Positions 59,440 to 64,000 of a DNA stretch of 64,000 nt are shown piece by piece. Made by a program: the position numbers and the translations under genes. This stretch comes from Pinus tabuliformis (taxonomy: Eukaryota > Streptophyta > Pinopsida > Pinales > Pinaceae), in contig CM062813.1 in the NCBI GenBank assembly GCA_031772625.1, positions 762,538,720-762,602,719 on the forward strand, written 5' to 3'. A model generated the notes under the pieces. That model had not been told where the DNA came from. It ran no database searches and saw only the letters and a list, made by a program, of their open reading frames with translations. How positions within the stretch are numbered: position 1 is the stretch's first letter; each line of letters begins with the position of its first letter.

Positions 59440-60520
59440 TAAGCTATGCTTACATAGTGAACAACGTAAAAAGTTACCACTGCGTTGATGGTGTGAGAGA
59501 ATGTATGAGATTTTGAGTGTATGAGAAAACGAAATATAATAATATTTTCGAAGTTAAGCATAACCGTCCCATGTAAATATGTGTGAAGCCACGTGTAACC
59601 CCCTTCGTTGTTCCTGGCCATCAAACTTGTGAAAAGCTACCAAGAAAGAGATGGAGTCATCAATTTCTAGGGACATCGACTCAACTTGATGGACCAAACC
59701 CAACCTAACCATATCAAATGATGAAACCCACTTATCATAATAATGTTTTCTGAATTTTTTGGTCAATTGACTACATCATTGCCAACTACCAATTTTATAA
59801 AAATCTATAAATCAATATGACATATAATTTAATTATAAATTTAAAATGAAATCATTATTATTTTATAATATTTAAAAATCTTATAAATCAATTTGAAATA
59901 TAATATATATAAACATAATGAGTTACAACTTCTAGAAAGTTACAAGTTTGTTGATGTGAGAGAATGTATGATATCCTAAAAGCATGTGTTTGTTCTTTGA
60001 GAAAACGAAATGGAATAACATTCTTTATTCCATAAGCATACCATCAAGAGTAAATATATGTGAGAAGCCACATTTAACCTTGTAATTCCTTCTCATTCAT
60101 CATCCCTAACCTTCAAACTTGTGAAAAGCTACCAAAGAGAGAAGATGGAGACATCAATTTCTAGTAGTTGTATAAACTCAATTTGGTGAACCAAACCCAA
60201 CCTAACCCAATCAAATGATGAAACCCAATTATTGTTTCCTAAATTGGTTTTCATTTGACTTGACCATTGCCAACTACCACTTTTGTATGTTTGGGAAACC
60301 TAATCATAACCTCAAGATTTTAGGGTCACAGAAGATGGAGACATCAATTTCTAGTTGCATCAACTCAACTTGGTGGACCAAACCCAACCTAACCCAATCA
60401 AATGATGAAACCCAATTATTGTTTCCTAAATTCGTTTTCATTTGACTTCACCATTGCCAATTACCACTTTTGTATGTTTGGGAAACCTAATCATAACCTC
60501 AAGATTTTAGGGTCACAGCA
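59440..60520. repeat. Diverged tandem duplications
   Basis: A block with GAGAGAATGTATGA, GAGAAAACGAAAT, CAAACTTGTGAAAAGCTACC and ACCAAACCCAACCTAACC occurs at about 59490-59790 and again at 59950-60290. Its 3' part then repeats once more at about 60331-60520 with ~95% identity by eye (AGAAGATGGAGACATCAATT through CTCAAGATTTTAGGGTCACA). No coding function is evident. Confidence 0.8.
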
Positions 60521-61097
60521 ACCATTATGCGAAGAAAAAATAAGTTTATTTTTTCTTTAATATTTTAATAAAATTTTGGATTTTAGATATTTGTGGTTAT
60601 TTTTTTGTTGAGTTAAATTTCGGAATATCTATAATAATAATTAATATTTGTCAATATTTCAAATCCCAACAAAAATTTATCATAAAATTATTAAAAAAAG
60701 AATAATTTTATTTTTTCCACTATTTTTAATATAAAATTTCTTTTATTTTCAAAAAAATGGAAAAAAAATTAACTTTCATTTTTATTATGGTGTGAATATA
60801 AAAAGAATAATCTCATATTTTTAATTTATTTTTTTTATATAAAATTATATTTGTTCTTTTTAGCATTCCTTTTGAGAAAGTAAAGAATGAAAAGGAAGCG
60901 GGAGGGAGAGGTTATTGGATTATGAAAGAGAGGAATAAATAAAGTGTATTCATTTTTTTAATTGAATTTTTATTTTATTAGTTAATTTATTTAGAAATTT
61001 TATATATATATATATATATACTTGAAAATATATATATTGTTAAATTTTTAGTTAAAAAAATTATAATATAAAATAATTAAAATATTTTGTAGATAAT
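60521..61097. other. AT-rich non-coding DNA
   Basis: Runs of A and T with a short (TA)n near 61004-61020. Nothing else is recognised. Confidence 0.55.
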
Positions 61098-61140
61098 AAT
61101 AATAAACAAAGAACAACCCGGATGCGGGTGTAATAACTGC

Positions 61141-62337
61141 GTGTTAATCGCAATGCATGCGACAGAGGCAGCTGTCCACCCACTTGGACGGATCCGGCAG
61201 TTCGCGGTAAGTGATATCAAGGCTCTGGTCATAGCATTTATGGTTCATTCGGCTCGAGGTCTGCAGGTAAGGGATTTAATCATGGCGTGCCTTAATCACG
61301 GCTCATTCGATACGAGTTCTTCAGGCATTGGTAATCTGGTTTTCCTCTGTTTGTTATGCCTTCAGCACCCCTGCGCAGCTCAGGGTGTATGGAAGCCCCT
61401 CTGGCTTCTTAACCGGTCTCACTTTGCCTGTTTCTGGTATATTGATTTGGTCTTCTCCGCCGGTGTCTGGTGTATTGAGTTGGTCTTCTCCGCCTGTGTC
61501 TGGTTTATTGATTTGGTCTTCTCCGCCTGTGTCTGGTTTATTGATTTGGTCTTCTCAGCCAGTGTCTGGTCCACTCATTGGGTTCATTCTGCCTGTGCCT
61601 GGTTTCTTCAACTGGTCTACTCCATCTGTGGCGAGTCTTGCATTTGGGTCTATCTCGCAGGTGTCTGGTCCTTGAACTGGGTCCATTCAGCCTGTGTCTG
61701 GCCGCCTTACTCCCAGCTTCAGTCTCCCTGCTCACCCAAGCTGCCTGCGCATCCTGTAATGGCTCGTCGACGCGACGTCCCCCGGCGTGGTAGTAATTCA
61801 GGCTCTCGTGGAGGTTCTCGGGGTCGTGGTGGCTCTGCCCCTCAACGCATCACTCCTTTAGCCTCTGCCTCTCCATCCTCTCCGCCCTCTGATCATTCTC
61901 GGCCCTCTCTGAATAGCTCCTTTCAAACGACCCGGTTCAAGTTCAGAAGTAGGCTCAATAAGCCTCTAATCTCAGCCACTATTACTGTTATCTTCTCGGA
62001 GGAGGAAGATGAGCTTACAAGCTCAGATGAAACCTCCAGGGCTCAGTCTCAGTCTCAGAATTCAAGTGACTTTCAGGGTGACATGGCTGGAGTTGTCCTC
62101 AATGACACTTCCGTGCAGCACGAGGAGGGCCTTCAGGAAGACCTTCAACCCCAGCCAGCTTCACCACAAGAGCAAATTCTTGCTTGTGAGCCAGCGCGCC
62201 TCTCTGGAAGTGTTCTGAATCTTGTTCTTCCTCCAGAAGGCAGTATGATGGAAGCTGAAGACAATGTAATGGTGACCTGGATTGGCTCCCCCAACCAGGC
62301 AAACGTGGACGCGACAGGCTCTCCTCCGCAGGTTTAA
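61141..62337 (+). CDS. Open frame in the retroinsertion; possible LINE ORF1-like N terminus
   Basis: A 398-codon frame without a stop. The first methionine in the frame may not be the real start: residues 1-206 include the 33-bp repeats translated as CVWFIDLVFSA units. The in-frame ATG at 61759 gives MARRRDVPRRG followed by a Gly/Ser/Arg-rich stretch (GSRGGSRGRGG). A Ser/Pro-rich part follows, then an acidic stretch with FSEEEDELTSSDE. A basic RG-rich start suits an RNA-binding ORF1-like protein. I see no zinc knuckle or RRM. The product is unrecognised, and whether it is translated is unknown. Confidence 0.45.
   Translation: MLIAMHATEAAVHPLGRIRQFAVSDIKALVIAFMVHSARGLQVRDLIMACLNHGSFDTSSSGIGNLVFLCLLCLQHPCAAQGVWKPLWLLNRSHFACFWYIDLVFSAGVWCIELVFSACVWFIDLVFSACVWFIDLVFSASVWSTHWVHSACAWFLQLVYSICGESCIWVYLAGVWSLNWVHSACVWPPYSQLQSPCSPKLPAHPVMARRRDVPRRGSNSGSRGGSRGRGGSAPQRITPLASASPSSPPSDHSRPSLNSSFQTTRFKFRSRLNKPLISATITVIFSEEEDELTSSDETSRAQSQSQNSSDFQGDMAGVVLNDTSVQHEEGLQEDLQPQPASPQEQILACEPARLSGSVLNLVLPPEGSMMEAEDNVMVTWIGSPNQANVDATGSPPQV
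61431..61695 (+). repeat. 33-bp tandem repeat array, about 8 units
   Basis: Unit GTGTCTGGTTTATTGATTTG followed by GTCTTCTCCGCCT, eight copies with increasing divergence to the right. The length is a multiple of three, so two frames stay open through it (CVWFIDLVFSA and VSGLLIWSSPP). It lies in the 5' part of the retroinsertion, where some LINEs carry promoter monomers. Confidence 0.88.
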
Positions 62338-62758
62338 AGACTTCTGGCTCCAGTGTCATGACAGCAATCTATCTTCTGATTTCTGGTACTCGTGTGAAGT
62401 TCCCATGGTTCATTATGTGCATGTCTCTGGCTTCTTTTGATATCAGCATGAAATACTACAGTCTTCAGGTCATAAGTCTGGTTTTGAATCTTTTTGTAAT
62501 AGCAGTTTTAAAGGATAGCATTTTTGTAAGTGATCAGCTACCTCTGAAGCTTCGATCACCTATAGAACAGTTTAGTTTTTGGTCTCTCAAGCTCACTACA
62601 ATTCTCGCTTCTATGACTCTCATTTTTGTAAAAGGAATGCAGCTTGCTACCTGCAATAGTCTTTTTGGCGGAGGGCAGGCTACGGCCCCCTCAGAGGTTC
62701 AATCCTCTCTGTAAATATTTTTTCCTTTTATCTTTTTAATAGAATAGTCTTTATACAG
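62338..62758 (+). other. 3' untranslated part of the retroinsertion
   Basis: Runs from the stop at 62337 to the poly(A). Near the end are GGCGGAGGGCAGGCTACGGC, CCCCTCAGAGGTTCAATCC and a TTTTTAATAGAATAGTC stretch. The pattern of a T-rich then AATA-rich end is common in plant L1 3' ends. A 118-codon frame at 62358-62714 has no recognisable domain. Confidence 0.55.
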
Positions 62759-62789
62759 AAAAAAAAAAAATAATAAACAAAGAACAACC

Positions 62790-64000
62790 AATTTATATAA
62801 ATCTTCACAAAATAATAACTATTCAAACTCTCACATAAACATTAATTTTTATAAATTTTAATGTGATTCAAATATTATTTTTTATAAATGCAATAAATAT
62901 AATGTTTACATATTGGTAACAAGAAAATCTATGTTTCTTACCTTTAAATTGTTATATATAAAATAATGTAAAATCTTTATAAAATAACTAGTTCAGAGGT
63001 TTTTTAATTTTGGATTTATTAAGCATTTAGATGTATTAAATTTCTTAAAATGTAAATTTTTAGTTTAAAAAAATTGAGGAAATGTTTTCAATTCTAGAGA
63101 TTTGATTTATTTCAGCACTTGATAAATTTAGGATTAAGATGAATCTAGAGTGATTTCAATTGTGTGTAATGACACAATTTGTATATGATCAACATTATAT
63201 ATATGATCCCTTTCAGCACTTAATAAATCTAGGGTTAAAATAAATCTAGAGTAATTTTAATAGTGTGCAATGACACAATTTGTATATAATCAACATTATA
63301 TATATATCTAAAATTAATCTAATAAAATTATTATTGAGAAAAATCATTGTAAATATATGAAGCTTCTTTTAATTTTTTTTTTTTTTAATAGACCTTTGAA
63401 ATTAATACTTTACTTCTTTAATAACCAACCATTTATAATTTCTATTATGAAAATATGTGAAAAATACATTACAAATTAATTATTAATTAATGTAATGAAT
63501 AATAATGTATTTTTCCCTTCATGTACCATTTTGTTTTTCTCTTACTTTGCAATTAAAAAGTAGGTGGACTGAAAATATAATTCTTTATATACAATTGCTA
63601 TTGATTTTAAATTTATATTCTTATATATGATGTCTACTATAAAAAATTTATTAAATAAATTTATGAAAATTAAATAGTTTTAATTATTACAAAGAAAATA
63701 AGATTAAGTAAATATAATTTAACCTCTACTTATTAAAAACAAGTACATAAAATGGACAAAATTACTTAATACGAAAATAAATTACTCTTTATTGTTTCTC
63801 TCAGTAATTTCCATTCTTTGTAATTTTCTCAATTGTTCAATTTTTTTCAAATATCAATTATTAAAATAAGATGTAAAGAGCCTTTCAATCCGATAATATT
63901 AAAATTTATTTTCCAACTTTTCAAAATTTGAAATACATAATTTTTTAAATTAAATTAATATAACTTAATTATTTATATATATAAGAGATTATATTACTTT
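62790..64000. other. AT-rich non-coding DNA with a ~100-bp tandem duplication
   Basis: Two tandem units at about 63111-63211 and 63212-63302 share TTTCAGCACTTGATAAAT, AATGACACAATTTGTATAT and ATCAACATTATATATAT. The remainder is A/T-rich with no gene. Confidence 0.7.

Larger units (their letters stand above)
61119..62770 (+). mobile_element. Poly(A)-tailed LINE-type retroinsertion
   Basis: A 1.65 kb GC-richer block ends in a run of 12 A. It is flanked by an apparently perfect 21-bp duplication (61098-61118 and 62769-62789, ending AAAGAACAACC). Poly(A) plus a long duplication are the hallmarks of target-primed reverse transcription. The 5' part carries a 33-bp tandem repeat. The middle encodes a basic, Gly/Arg-rich then acidic protein. 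The 3' part resembles a LINE 3' untranslated region. No RT or endonuclease is present, so it is either an internally deleted LINE or a copied transcript. The perfect duplication suggests youth. Confidence 0.8.

Overview
This window looks like intergenic, repeat-dominated nuclear DNA of a seed plant with a large genome. A gymnosperm is my guess from the mix of element families, but nothing here proves it. I find no intact ordinary host gene and no confident host tRNA, rRNA or CRISPR locus. Nearly all recognisable coding sequence belongs to mobile elements, most of them decayed and nested in one another.

Layout. (a) 1-17426: a long terminal repeat of a Ty3/gypsy family, here called LTR-A, is split by a Tork/Tnt1-like Ty1/copia element (Copia-1, 1339-6326, minus strand, TSD ggtat) and by a ~10.4 kb DNA transposon (about 6641-17040). 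The transposon has terminal inverted repeats and two divergent intron-containing genes. One is a DUF7869-like, probably transposase-like protein with an acidic 29-residue repeat array. The other is a ParB-like domain followed by a beta-class DNA amino-methyltransferase. (b) 17427-40713: an Athila-like gypsy element on the minus strand (Gypsy-1). It is cut into pieces by an element that carries only zinc knuckles and an RNase H-like domain (ZnK-RNH, 19191-23833), by a Sirevirus-like copia (Copia-3, 23834-32877) and by another Tork-like copia (Copia-2, 33330-38563, TSD tatta). (c) 40714-53455: the LTR-A family element Gypsy-2 on the plus strand. Its order is gag, protease, an RNase H-like domain, RT, RNase H, integrase. 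Its 3' LTR is interrupted by a 2.36 kb solo-LTR-like insertion. (d) 53456-57000: a decayed, 5'-truncated L1-type LINE with a C-terminal RNase H. (e) 57212-57611: an (AT)n microsatellite holding a tRNA-headed SINE. (f) 57612-64000: very AT-rich DNA with local tandem duplications, interrupted at 61119-62770 by a poly(A)-tailed, TSD-flanked LINE-type insertion. This insertion looks young and keeps a 398-codon open frame with a 33-bp repeat array.

Relative order of events, from nesting: Gypsy-2 came first, then Gypsy-1 landed in its 5' LTR. Copia-2, Copia-3 and a second LTR-A element then entered Gypsy-1. ZnK-RNH entered the LTR of Copia-3, and Copia-1 and the DNA transposon entered the second LTR-A copy. 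The poly(A) insertion near 61-62.8 kb looks like one of the youngest events.

The most interesting item is the DNA transposon at 6.6-17 kb. It pairs a DDE-like candidate transposase with its own ParB-methyltransferase and has a CpG-rich island between the two genes. All family assignments rest on reading motifs by eye; no database search was possible.
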